A stretch of DNA of 64,000 nucleotides. Origin: Pleodorina starrii. Lineage: Eukaryota > Chlorophyta > Chlorophyceae > Chlamydomonadales > Volvocaceae. How positions within the stretch are numbered: the first letter of the stretch is position 1; every line of letters begins with the position of its first letter. The position numbers and the translations under genes are program-made. The notes below the pieces were generated by a model. The model had not been told where the DNA came from. It saw only the letters and a program-made list of their open reading frames with translations, and did not search any database. The stretch is from positions 310,001 to 374,000 of the forward strand of contig BRXU01000007.1 in assembly GCA_030267565.1 (NCBI GenBank), in the 5' to 3' direction. Of this stretch, positions 1 to 10,753 are shown one piece after another.

Positions 1-614
1 CCGCCACCCCCTTCCGCCCAGCTCCAGGGCGGCGCATCCCTCCCTCCCTCCCTCCCTCCCTCCCTCCCTCCCTCCCTCCCTGGAGGGCTCCGGTCGCTCC
101 ACAGCCTGCCTGCCTACCTGCCGTCGCAGCGTCCCTCTACCCCGCCCCCTCCGCCCGCATAAGGCCCCTGGCTGCAGCTGCCCGGCCCCAGCCCTGGCCC
201 CGGCCCTGCGCCTATACGAGCGCCTGGGGGGGGGCCTCCCCACTTTGACCCCGGCTCACCCGGGCCCCCAGGCGCCAGGACTAAGGTCCCGTAGCTGTTA
301 CCCACCCACCAAGTTGCCGACCCACATCCCAATATTCCCACATCCCCATATCCCCACATACCCATATCCCCGCATACCCATATACCCATACATCCCCACA
401 CCCCAACCCTGCCGCACGTGCCCCTGTCTTGCAACGCCCATCCAGCATCCACTCCTTCCCCCAACGCAACGCAACGATGCGAACCACTCGCAAAGCCGTA
501 CCGTAGTCTACCCCGCAAGGCCTCTTCCCACCTCCACCCCTCTCTTGTCCCTTCCATCCATCCTGCCCGCCCCCCCATTCCACCCCTCTCGCCGTACACC
601 ATTTCACGCCGTAC
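1..614. other. Probable intron(s) and unresolved exons of the left-edge gene
   Basis: No confident coding exon was found here. On the minus strand, positions 240-300 and 120-235 stay open in one frame (Gly/Pro-rich), but their phase does not match the donor at 615. A stretch near 330-390 carries short CCCATATCC-like imperfect repeats. Confidence 0.35.
37..80. repeat. (CCCT)n microsatellite
   Basis: About eleven tandem CCCT tetranucleotides. They lie in what is probably an intron of the minus-strand gene whose first exon is at 615-1232. Confidence 0.85.
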
Positions 615-1232
615 CTTTGGGTCCTCCTCGCACGCCTCCCGCAGGCGCCGCAAGTGCTGCATCTGCACCCACAACGGGAACTGCTGTACAGCGGACCACA
701 CGGACGCCAGCCACGCCAGCAGCTGCTGTACGAACGGCGGCAGCGGGTTGCTGGCGCCGGATGCGGCCGTAGCCGCCGCCGCGGCGGGGGAGGAGGCAGC
801 GACGGCGGCGGCGGGGGAGGCACCGGCCGCCTGCCCTGGCTGCTGCTGCTGGGAGGACGCTGAAGCGACGGGGTCCACCGCAGCAGCGGCGGCTGGCTCT
901 GAAGCGCCACCGGAGGCGGCGGCTGTCGGCGTAACGGGGGCGGCAGCTGCCGCATCCCCTGATGGAGCTCCATCGGGGGCGGCAGCTGCAGGTGCCGGGA
1001 GCTCCTTCCCAGCGCCGCTAGAGGCGATGTCGCCGGTGGCGCCATGGGGTCCCGAGCCCGGGCCAAGGCCCGGCGGGGCGCCGCCATCTAAAGGCCCGTT
1101 GGTCGCTCTGAAGATTGAGAGGCGACCCGGGTGGAATAGCAGCGGCCGCAGAGGGTGCGCGGCATGGAAGACGACAGCAGATCTGCATGGCGCCCGTTTG
1201 TGCAGCGCCGTTCTGAGGCCAGCCGGCTGCAT
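615..1232 (-). CDS. First exon of an unidentified gene, possibly with an organelle presequence (partial)
   Basis: The ATG is at 1232-1230. The frame is open for 206 codons to a good donor, AAAG|GTACGG, at 615/614 (phase 0). The first 45 residues are rich in Arg, Ala and His with almost no acid, starting MQPAGLRTALHKRAPCRS, which could be an organelle presequence. A long Ala/Gly/Pro/Gln-rich spacer follows. The last 45 residues look ordered: a hydrophobic, Trp-rich helix (QQLLAWLASVWSAVQQFPLW) leads into a charged stretch ending EACEEDPK. I do not recognise the family. Downstream exons must lie below position 300 or outside the window; the GC-rich frames there could not be resolved. A protein is likely because the frame, donor and composition change agree, but the function is open. 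Confidence 0.5.
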
Positions 1233-2536
1233 TTGTGGTCCTGGAGTGCAAATGGGTCAGATGCGGTGCCTTGCGTAAGCCGGGAGAAGCCCAACGAACT
1301 GGAATGAGTCGGCCACATCTCCGCTCGTCGGCAAGCAAGGGTGAATCGCGCTGGACAGATAACAACGACACCAAGGATGAATACTCAGATAATTGTTCCA
1401 GCAGCGGCGTCAGAGGCATTAGGGTTCGCTTGCGTCTTAACCATTGACGACCTCGACGACCGCGTTTCATCTACCAGCGCTGTCGGTTCGTGTCGACGAT
1501 TCAGCAAAAGGTACTTGCCTGTGAATCGCCACGTGCGCTACAAGAAGTTGCGCGTCCCTACTTGTGTGGTGTCGATATTGCGAGGGCGGCGACTTAGGTT
1601 AAACAAGGCAGGCGAAATTGTATACAATCAGTAGTCCTTGTGACCTGCATAACTCTGCAGGGAGCGAAAATAGTAGAGGAAATATGGTTTCGGAGGGCGA
1701 TGACCGCGAGCAACGTTCCACAAGTCTCGGCGCGCAGCACCGCGCCACAGATATGTTCGGGATCGCAGTTCAATGCCGTTATGCGCGCCATGTCGCGCTT
1801 ACGCAGCTTGCAGGTTGCGGCTTCAAAGAGACCGGTCATTTCCCTAACGGAATCCGGCGTGCGTTGTCGCGCACCAACCAACTGGCCTGCCGCCTGCGGC
1901 TGCCTGACATCGTCCAATCCTTCACATGCTCCGCTTGCCTGCCTGTCCTCTGGAGCAACTCCACACCATTCCCGGGAGCAACGCACGAACCCCTGCACAC
2001 GCCCGAGCAATTCGTATACATGTTTACCGTGCGGCCACGCGCATCTCGCTCTTCCCACCATCCGGCGGGGCGGGGCTGGAGCCGGGCCCAGGCGAGCCTC
2101 TCCCGCGGCTCTCCGCCGCCCACTCCCAGCCCCTGGGGGCCGTGCGATCCAACCCATTCACCCTCCCCCACGTTCCTCCAGAGACAGAGGCGACATGCAT
2201 GGAAAGCGCAGCCACTAGACTTAACAGCAGCGAGACACACACACACATACCGGTACGCGCGCAACGCCCCCATCTGCGCGGCGGCATGGGCCGCGCGCCT
2301 CCTGTCCGCCCCTGGCAACACGACCCCCCAATCAAAGCGCCGCTGTGGCCGTGTCGCCGGTTGGTGGTGGCGCCCAAGGGCGCAGGCCGGCTAGCGGCTG
2401 CCCAGGGCCCTCAACCCAGGGGCCGACTGACCGGCTTCCCTGTCCGGACCTCCTTCCCCGGATACGGTACGATACATCGCCCCCCCTCTGACGCCCCTGG
2501 CGGCCGCCCCTGCACCGCTTCCAACGGTCCGCCGTC

Positions 2537-2541
2537 TTACA
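2537..2541 (-). terminator. Candidate poly(A) signal TGTAA for BRE1
   Basis: TTACA on the plus strand reads TGTAA on the BRE1 strand, about 745 bases past the stop codon. The motif is the standard green-algal signal, but five bases can occur by chance. Confidence 0.35.
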
Positions 2542-2924
2542 GTGGACCCAAAGTGGACCCAGAGCGCCTCAACCAGTCCACGATACCGTAGACCTTGGGG
2601 CACCTGGCAACATGCATGCGCCTGAACCCATGACACCACGATGCCGCCAGCTCGCACCCACCCACCCACCCACCCACCCGGATACAGGTACCCACATCTA
2701 TCAATCTCACATGAGCGGAGATCCTACGCAGCCGCCCGCGGCACCTGCCCAGCCCCCGGGGGCCCTACTCGCCCCTTCCCCCCCGCCCTGACCCATGTGT
2801 GCTGCCCCTGCCCTCCTCCCCCTGCCCCTGCGCCTCCCCGCGCTGGGGCCAGGGCCTGCTCCGGAGGCGCCTCCGCCTCCCGCGGAAATTTCAGGTAATC
2901 CTCAGGTAATATTCCAGGTAACTG

Positions 2925-2960
2925 CGTTGCGTTCCCTCGCCCCGGGCCGTTCTAATTACC
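2925..2960 (+). repeat. Dispersed module C, copy 1
   Basis: Contains GCGTTGCGTTCC, then CCCGGGCCGTTCTAATTACC. Related copies lie at 6178-6213, 14063-14086 and 14530-14565. Confidence 0.7.
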
Positions 2961-3284
2961 TCCCGCGCACCGCGGCCTCCTCCGGCCTTCCCTTTCGCCT
3001 GTCGCACTGCTGCGACCGGGATCCCCCCTCTCCCTCCCAACTCCCAAAAGAAACGACTACCGTAGCAGAAACTTTAGGGTTGTTTTAGAGCTTTCAGGCA
3101 ATCAGGGGGGGGCGCGGCAACCACACGACGAGCCGGTCGGGTGACTTTTGGTTGGCGCTGTGGCCGGCGCACTGCCGTATCACCGTTGCCGTGCTGCTGC
3201 TATTGTCGCTGCTGCTGCTGCTGGCGCTGTTGTCGCTGTTGTCGCGGCTGCTGCTGGCGCAGTCGCTGCCTCGCTGCTTGCTCC

Positions 3285-6200
3285 CTACGTGAAGAAAAAC
3301 GTCTTGATGTCGCCCTGCGAGGGTGAGGTGAGGTGAGGGCGAGGTGAGGGGGAGGGCGAGGTGAGGAGAGTTGCTCCCGCCCCACCACCACAACCACCTC
3401 CGGCGTCCATCTTGCCACCATCCGCCCCCACCTCCCCTTCCCCTTCCCCTCCCCCCCGCTTGCCTTTGCAAACACGATGCCGCAGCCGGGGCACTTTCTG
3501 TTCCGTGCCGACAGCGTGCGGTCTATGCACACGTCACAGAACACGTGACAGCACTTGGTGATGATTCGGTTCTTCTGTCGCTCGTGACACACATTGCAGT
3601 TGAGCAGCTGCCGCATGGCGTCAACCTCCTCCTGGGAGGGGCGGGGAGGGGGAGGGGAGGGGAGGGGGGCAGGAACAGAAGGGGGGGTCAGGGAGTGAAG
3701 GGTGGTTTGAAGAGTGAATTTGCAACAACAAGAAGCCCTGCGGACGTTGTAGTCTGAAGGGGGGGGCAAGACAGATAGGGAGACACCGCAGCAAGGGGAC
3801 GGAGACGGCGTCAGCGAGCGGACCCTCAACCGTTTGGCAATACCGCTTTACGCTTCACAGACCACAGCCCCTAGAGCCTGGCTCCGAAACCGACAACCCG
3901 CAGTCAAGTCAAGTTAAGTCAAGGCACGCTGATGCCGGCGGTGGTCTTCAGGTTCTCACCTGCAGCTCCCTTGCTGCCCCCGCCGGGCTCTGCAGCTTCT
4001 TCAACCGGTCCACCTTACCCTGCAGGGCCTGAACAGGACAGCCGCGGCGCCGCGTGGGGGGAGGGGGAGGGTGGGGAGGGGGTTTGGGGGCTATCCACGT
4101 ATAGGCCGGGGCCCGTGAACGGTATCGAGGGGGGGCGAGGGGGGCTATCCACGTATAGGCCGGGGCATGTGAACGGTATCGAGGGGGGGCGAGGGGGGCT
4201 ATCCACGTATAGGCCGGGGCCCGTGAACGGTATCGAATAAGAAAAATAAAATCCTTCCTGGGTGAGGGAGGGGGGGTTGGGGGGTAAGAGCACCACCGTG
4301 CAAAGAGGCAAGTGGACAAGACAGGACACACAGCACACAGCCAACCAACCCACCTTGCGCACCCGCCCACCCATCCATCTACCGTACCCACCCACCCATC
4401 CGCCTACGTCCCTCCTCTGCGATTGTTGTCTTCTTTACTACCACCCCAACCCACCCCACCTCCACCTCCCCCACCTCCACCTCCCCCTCACCCCCCACCC
4501 ACCTTGAACTCCTCCTCCACCCGCTGCCGCTTGCTCTTCTCCTTCACGTGCTTCTGATCCGCCTCCTGCAGCCCGGCAGCAGACCGGCAGCAGCATAGCA
4601 TATCGGGACGGGTGGGTAAATATTTGCAGTCACGGAGGCTTATCGCCCGCAGCAGCTTTGTCGGATTAGTAAAAAGGAGCATATCACTACCTGACCCCCC
4701 TTCGCCACCCTCCGGCTTATCCGTGTACGACCCCCTCCTCCCCTCTCCCTCTCCCTCCTCCCCCTCGTCCCCCCCCCTTCCCCACCCCCCCCCCTTAACC
4801 CCCCCCCCCTCCCCCTCCCTCCCCCTCCCCTCCCCCTCACCTCCAGCGCCTGCCTCTTGAGCTCCACCTGCCTACTCGCCCCCTCCAGCTGCTGCCGCAT
4901 CACCTCAAGAGCCTCCTCCTTCCGCCGGACCTCCGCAGCAGCACCATCCAACCGCATCAGCTGGGCTCGGAGCTGCTCCTTCACCTGGGGGGGGCCAAGG
5001 GGGGGGCCGGGGGGGGGGCCGGGGAGGCCGGGGAGGAGGGGGGTGAGAAAAACGATACCGCAGCGGAGGGCTCCCCGGGCCCCCCCAGCCGTCCGTCCGT
5101 CCATCCGTCCAGCCCTCGCCGCAGTGTTATGGCGCGTTACGGGCGTACGGCACACCCACCCACCCACACCCCCACACCCACCCACCTGCACCAGCTCCGA
5201 AGCCAGGCGCGCCATGTCCCGCTCCATGGCCTCTCGTACGACACCCAGCTCCGAAACCTCCCGCTGCAGCCGCTCCGCCTCCGCCCGCGCAGCCTCCGCC
5301 GCCTCCGTGAGCACCGGGACCTGCTGAGAGAGCTGTACGACACGACACGGGTTTCGGTTAACAGTTAGCGGTTAACGGTTTCGCAGTTATAAACCGCATG
5401 CGGAACGTGCGTACGTACTTGAAAATCGCGCGTGCGCACCGTCTTTCCACACACACGAAAACACACACAGCCCTTCAGCCAGCAAACACATCCAGTACAG
5501 TTTCTGTCCTTCAGCACCCCGCCCCCCCTCCCCCCAGCCGCCCGTTCCAAGCCCTTCCCTGTCCCAACCCGACGGCCATCCGATGCCTGCCCTCCCTCCC
5601 GGCCCCTTGCCCCTTTTGCCCCCTCACACACCCACACGCACACACCCACACATCACAACAACAGCCACCCCCGCAACAACACCCCCCCACCCCCCACCCC
5701 ACCTTGAGCCTCTCCGCCACCACTGCGTTGTTGGCCTCGTCCCGCTCCGCCAGCGCCGCCACCAGCCGCGAGTTCTGGGCCTGAAGCTCCTCGAACGCAT
5801 TCACAGTCACCTGGGGGGAGGGGGGGCCGAGGGGAGGGACGCGGCGGGTGAGGGACGGAGGCGAGGCAACACGAAGGACGGCGGAGGCCGGGGGGCGGAG
5901 TACATCCATTCGAGCCGCCGCGAAAGGGGAGGAGGAGGAGGAGTGGGCGCTGCGGGCGGGCTGTGTTGTTCTTTGGGGGATGCGGGATGAGAAAGGCCGT
6001 CCAGATCCACATCTGGCCCTCGAAGCCCGCACGAGACACCGCACGAGCACCCCCCCCCAACGTGCTGGACGGTCGGACGAACGGACGGGAAGAGACAGCC
6101 GCGCAACGCCCCCCTCCTCCTCCTCCTCCTCCTCCTCTCCCAACAACACGCAACAGCAGCACCAGTAGCACCCCCCGCGTTGCGTTCCCTCGTCCCGGGC

Positions 6201-9200
6201 CGTTTATTTTTACCCCCCCCCTCGCGCGCCCCCCCTCGCGGCCCCCACCTCGATCTCCTGCTTGTACAGTTCGCAATCTGAGCGGCTGTGCGCCAATTGG
6301 GCCTCCACCTCACTGACCTGCCGCTGGGCCTTGGACACCTGCATTGGCAGTTGGGGGTTGACGGTTGACGGTTGACCGTTATCGGTTGGCTGATCGTCGT
6401 CGACGTCCGGAACGTACATTGGCGCCCTCCTTCCCCCCCCCCCAAACCCCCCCACCCAACCCAACCCAACCCCACCTGCAGCCTCAGTTCGTCCGCCTCC
6501 ACTGCCACCAACTCCAGCTGCCCCCGCACCTCCCGCTCGGCGGCAGACACCTCACGAATGGTGGCGTGCAGGGAGTGGCCCTGGAAGGGGGGAGGAGGGA
6601 GGGAGGGAAAGGGGGAGGGAAGGAGGGCGCCGTCAAGACGACAGGGTCCGGGTCCCGGTCCGGGTCCGGGTCCGGGGCGGCGGGCAGCGCCATACGTGTA
6701 AGATGGTGGCCTGGCCACGTGAGCACATGGCCACGTGAGCGCGTGGGCTCATCACGTGGCCACACAAGTGGACAAGCGGGTACGTGTTGTTGTGGATCGA
6801 GGGGGGTGAAGGTGTCGTGTTCGGCGCTGGGCGGCAGATGAGGTCACGGACAGCGGCAGCGGCAGCAGCGGCAGCGGCAGGTAACGAGGCACGGGTAACG
6901 AGGCACAGGTACCGTGCAGAGAGGCAGACCCGAGGCCTAAGTAAGCTATAGGCGCCCCTGCTGCTGCCAGTTGTCACACACCCCCTCCCCGTCCCACCCC
7001 GCCCCGTCCCCGCCCCCGCCCCCCCCCCCCCGCCCCGCCCCTCCCACCTGCAGCTGCTGCTTCAGCTCCGCCACCTGAGCCCGCAGCGCCGTCTCACTGG
7101 CCCGAACCTCAACAACGTCCCGTGGGTCGTTGCCGTACGTCGTAAGCACGTCCACAAACGCCTGGGGGGGGGCGAGCAGCGGGCAGCGAGCGGGCGGGGG
7201 GACTCGATCAGCGGCTCGGGGCCGCTGTGCCGTGTGTGTGCCTTGTGTGTGTGTGTGCCACACCTTCCTCTCAACTTCTACGGCTTACCCCCTCTCACAC
7301 GGTATGTGGATCTCGGCGCAGTCACCCAACTAACGCTCAGACTCCTCACGGACACCCAAAAGCAGGCCCCCACGTGCAGCCACGCACCTTAGCCCACCCT
7401 ACCCCACCCCACCCCACCCGCACCCCACCCCACCCCAGCCCCACCCTGAGGTCCGCCACCGCCTCTTTCAGGGTGGTTTCCCGCCGCCGAGCCTCCTCCG
7501 CCTCGCCGTCACGACGGGCCAGTGCATCTGCGCTCGAGGGAGGGAGGGAGGGAGGGTGTGTAGGAGGGTAATGATGATCAAGCCAGGTACCGCAGCGCAG
7601 GGAGGGGTAAGGAGACGACGTTGGCGAACGGTTAGCCCCAACAGTTAGCCCCAACGGTTATAGCCCCAACGGTCTCACCCCTCAGCCTCTGCAGCTCCAC
7701 GTCCCTGGCTGCCAACTTGGATGCCGCCTCCACCACCTCCCTGGAGCTGGCATCGAGCCGATCCTGAGCCAACTGCGACCCACAGAGGACGTATGGGCGT
7801 GTGTGTAGGTGTGTGTGTAGGGGGGGGAGGTGTGTGTGGGTGTAAGGGGGTGGAATGGGGGGAGGGGTTTTAGAAGACATGCGGGGAGGGGGCATGTTGA
7901 TATGGAGGCGGATGACACCGCAGCGCAGCGCAGCGCTGGGATGCGGTGGGCACAGAGAGATGCTCCCGAAAAGGAACCGATGTGGTGGTGGGGGGGGGGG
8001 ATGGGGTGGCAGAGAGGGGGGTTGTCTCTACGCGCGGACCGCCCCCACCCCTGCCTCTGCCCCTGTCCCCGGATACCCACCCACCCGCCCACCCACCCAC
8101 TCCCCCCGGCCTCTGCCTCTGCCTCCCCCTCCCTCGCCTGCCGTACCTTGTCCAGCCTCGCCTGGCTCTGCAGCGAGGCGATCTGCCCCTGCAGGGAGCC
8201 CACCAGCGCCTGCAGCTCCGAAACCGTCTTGGTGTTGCCGCCGCGCGCTCGCTCCCGCTGCAGCGCCCCCTCCGCCTCCGCACGAGCCCGGTCCGCATCC
8301 GCCTTCCCGAACTGCAGTTCCCGATAGGAGCGCTCCAGGGAAGCCAGCTTGGACCGCATGTGGGCCTCAGACTGAAGGGGGCGGCGGCGGCGGCGAGTTG
8401 GGGTTTTGAGGCGGCGGCGGCGGAAGGTGGGGTGTGGGGTTTGAAGAGTGAATTTGCTTGCAGCAATGAAACGGGGGGGGGGGGCGGGGGGAAGGGGGGA
8501 TGAGAGCGTGTGGGGCGACGCGTGTTGCGCTCCGATTGCAGCGAGAGCGAAATCGGCGTTTCGTTTGAAGCGGCGGCGGGGGCGGGCGTATGGCGGGGGC
8601 GTGTGTGTGTGTTTGCAGCGAGAGCAAAGCCCATCCATGGGTCGAGGACGGGGTGCTGGAAAGGGCGGCTTCGCCCCTCGGCCCGCCTGACCGCCTGACC
8701 ACCCGCAGCGCCCCTCTCCTCCCCTCCGCCGAAAGCCCACCCCCATCCCCACCCCCACTCCATCCCCACCCCCAGTGACTCATTGTATCATAAAGGAGCA
8801 TATCACTCCCCACTCCCCACCCCCCTTCCACCCCGCCTCCCTCCTCACCGCCGCCAGCGATGCCTTGGTTGCCGCCTCCCTCAGCGCCTCGTCCCTCTCC
8901 CGCCCCAGCGCCTCCACCTCCCGAGTCCGCACCGCCAGCGCCTCGCTGAGGGCGGCCGCCTGCTGCTGAGTCATGCCGTACAGGCGGGTGTGCGGCACCC
9001 ACGACTCGTCGTTCAGGCGGGACTGAACCTCTTGAAGCTCCCTGAGCCACCCGGTTGGGGGGGGAGGGAGGGGGAGGGAGGGAGGAGGATGAGGTGGAGG
9101 GGGATGAGGGGCCGGAAGTGGAGGAGCACGGTTGACCCAACTCGACGTCAAGCGCACGGGTCAGCACGCGTACCCTATGTGTCACCTACAGGGGCTCCTG

Positions 9201-10392
9201 CCCCCTCTCCCTCTCCCTCCCCCCCTAGTTGGGCCCAACTGGCCCAGGCTCGCGACGGGCGGCCCGCCCAGGGCCCGGGGACCCGGGCGGGCCTCGTCAT
9301 TCTTTGCTCCTCGTTGCATCATCGCCCCGTCACCCGTCACCCGGCGAGGGGGGCGGCGGCCCACCCCCACCCCCCTTACCTGCGCGTCTTGAGGTGCGCC
9401 TCCCGCTCCCGCTCCAGATCTGCCGTACGCTTCCCCAGCACCGCCTGCAGCTCCGCCACCTCATCAAGCACATCCGCGGAGGCGGCGCCCTCCGCCACCC
9501 CGCCGCCGCCGCCTCCGTTGGCGCCGCCGCCGCCGACCGTCAGCGCCGTCACCAGGCTGCCCTGCCGGCTGGGGCCGGCGGCGGCGGAGCCGCCGCCGGC
9601 GCCGTCGGCGCCGGCTCCGCCGGCGCCGGCGGCTCCGCCGCCGCTGTTCTTGAGCGTCAGGTACTTTTTCTGCACGTTGCTGAGCTCCTGCTCCGTGTCC
9701 GCGAGCTCGTTCTGGAGCTGTCGGATGCGCTCCTCCGCCTCAAGTCGCCGATCTTCCGCGAGGCGCAGCTCCTCGGATGCGCAGCTGTGCTGCGCGCGCG
9801 CCGCGTCGAGCTCGCGGCGCAGGCCCGCGGCCTCCGAAACCAGGCGCGCGTTCTCGGACTGCAGGAGCGGCTGCACTGCCGCGGAGGAGGAGGAGGAGCC
9901 GCGGAGCTGCGCGGACAGGTCGTCCTGTCGGGAGTGGATGGCGCGAACCGCGTCTAGGACGCAGGCCAGGGCGTCTTTGCAGCTGCGCGCGCGCTCATGG
10001 AGCGCGGCCTCGACATTGGTGAGCTCCGCATCGGTGCGCTTCTGGGCGTCCAGGAGCGGCTTGGCCTGTGCCGAGTCGGAGACGAGGCGCTGGAGGAAGG
10101 GGTCGCGCACGGCCGCTGCCGCGCCCGGGGGCGGTGCGGGCGGCTTCAGGTCGTCATGGCCCGCCAAGCTGGAGCAGAGGTGCGAGATGGCCGACGTGAA
10201 CTGGCTCCAGACACGGTTCACACACAGGAGCGTTTGCTCGTATTCCTGTTCCTTTTGCTCATACGCCGCGACCTTGTCCTCGAGCGCCTTGCTCGCTTTG
10301 CGCTTCTCCTCAAGCTGAACGGCAAGCCGCTGGTTCTGGTGAGTTAAAACCTGGAGCTTTTGCTCCGTGCTTTTGGATTCCATTGCTAACAA
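3285..10392 (-). CDS. BRE1: BRE1/HUB-type RING E3 ubiquitin ligase for histone H2B, 15 exons
   Basis: Exons (minus, 5' to 3'): 10392-9380, 9041-8849, 8371-8147, 7772-7679, 7527-7445, 7161-7048, 6580-6476, 6338-6249, 5810-5703, 5320-5186, 4984-4841, 4565-4503, 4019-3960, 3631-3464, 3314-3285. The total is 2625 nt, 874 aa, close to land-plant HUB1/HUB2. The frame is continuous across all 14 junctions. An in-frame ATG three codons in (10383) is an equally good start. Residues 1-800 are almost entirely coiled coil. The N-terminal part has the LLCVNRVWSQ segment typical of Bre1. Residues 821-859 form a perfect C3HC4 RING (Cys821, 824, 836, His838, Cys841, 844, 856, 859), followed by the short family tail GDIKTFFFT. 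Known family role: nuclear E3 that monoubiquitinates H2B with Rad6-type E2s during transcription. The last intron (3463-3315) starts GCAAGC instead of GT; GC-AG splicing is needed to join FAK to GDIKTFFFT. Confidence 0.93.
3315..3463 (-). other. GC-AG intron between RING exon and terminal exon of BRE1
   Basis: The donor reads AAAG|GCAAGC and the acceptor CTCGCAG|GGC. No GT near the end of the RING exon preserves the conserved residues, and the donor matches the usual GC-AG consensus. Confidence 0.75.
3705..3723 (+). repeat. Intron module A, copy 1 (BRE1 intron 13)
   Basis: Exact 19-mer GTTTGAAGAGTGAATTTGC, antisense to the gene, 74-92 nt upstream of the 3' splice site at 3631. The identical 19-mer is at 8439-8457 and 50766-50784. 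Confidence 0.9.
4090..4237. repeat. 54-bp tandem repeat, about 2.7 copies, in BRE1 intron 12
   Basis: Units start at 4090, 4144 and 4198 with GGCTATCCACGTATAGGCC and run to GGTATCGAGG. They differ at two bases (CCCGTG versus CATGTG). The third copy is truncated where an A-rich stretch begins. Confidence 0.9.
4673..4690 (+). repeat. Intron module D, copy in BRE1 intron 11
   Basis: AAAAGGAGCATATCACT on the plus strand (gene strand AGTGATATGCTCCTTTT). Related copies lie at 8789-8808, 15247-15280 and 44212-44226. Confidence 0.7.
5053..5070 (+). repeat. Intron module B core, BRE1 intron 10
   Basis: GATACCGCAGCGGAGGG, which on the gene strand is CCCTCCGCTGCGGTATC. This core recurs in at least nine introns of four genes in the window. 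Confidence 0.65.
6178..6213 (+). repeat. Dispersed module C, copy 2 (BRE1 intron 8)
   Basis: GCGTTGCGTTCCCTCGTCCC, then GGGCCGTTTATTTTTACC. It is antisense to BRE1 and lies 36-71 nt inside the intron from the donor at 6249. Confidence 0.75.
8439..8457 (+). repeat. Intron module A, copy 2 (BRE1 intron 2)
   Basis: The same exact 19-mer, GTTTGAAGAGTGAATTTGC, 68-86 nt upstream of the acceptor at 8371 and antisense to the gene. Confidence 0.9.
8789..8808 (+). repeat. Intron module D, copy in BRE1 intron 2
   Basis: On the gene strand GGGAGTGATATGCTCC is followed by TTTATGATACAATGAG and CACTG. It starts about 40 nt after the donor at 8849, the same spacing as the copy in Tic22 intron 7. Confidence 0.7.
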
Positions 10393-10753
10393 CGTCGGAA
10401 CACAAAGTTAGGGCTTACGCGCCCAAACATGCGTCGCAGCCGCCCCAGGTTACGGGCTGAAACGTGCTGTCGATCATTATGTGTCGCATGGCGATGCGCC
10501 CAAGCGTTATTGTTACCAACGTCGCCTGGCTCCGTGCTTTGTGCGTGCGATACTCCGATACTCGAGAAGCATGACAGCGTACGTAGTACAACCGACTCTT
10601 CAAATCGTATGGCCCTTTCCGGCAAAGCTAATAGCCCTATACAAAAGTCCAGCTGCCCAACACACTTTGACGCTAAACGGAACACTGTTGGCGTCGCAGC
10701 GCGAAGCCGGTGCCGAAGGTCTAGCCGCCCTTTCAGAACAGGAAAGGGCCACC
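10393..10753. promoter_or_regulatory. Divergent promoter region between BRE1 and TIC22
   Basis: 361 bp separate the two start codons, so both 5' UTRs and both promoters must share this interval. No clear TATA box or known element was recognised. Confidence 0.6.

Larger units (their letters stand above)
1233..3284. other. Intergenic: promoter side of the left gene and 3' UTR of BRE1
   Basis: No ORF here has convincing protein character. The right part should be the BRE1 3' UTR, which reads leftwards; a minus-strand TGTAA lies at 2541-2537. The left part should hold the promoter of the left-edge gene. It contains one copy of the module with core CCCGGGCCGTTCTAATTACC (about 2925-2960) and a short CCCA run near 2660. 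Confidence 0.5.

Noticed and set aside
1594..2394. Overlapping ORFs of 117-258 codons on both strands
   Set aside because: No conserved motifs, mutual overlap, and position in the BRE1 3' UTR / left-gene promoter interval.
8783..10318. 511-codon plus-strand ORF
   Set aside because: Antisense shadow of BRE1 exons 1-2; Ser/Arg/Ala composition is typical of reverse-complemented GC-rich coiled-coil codons.
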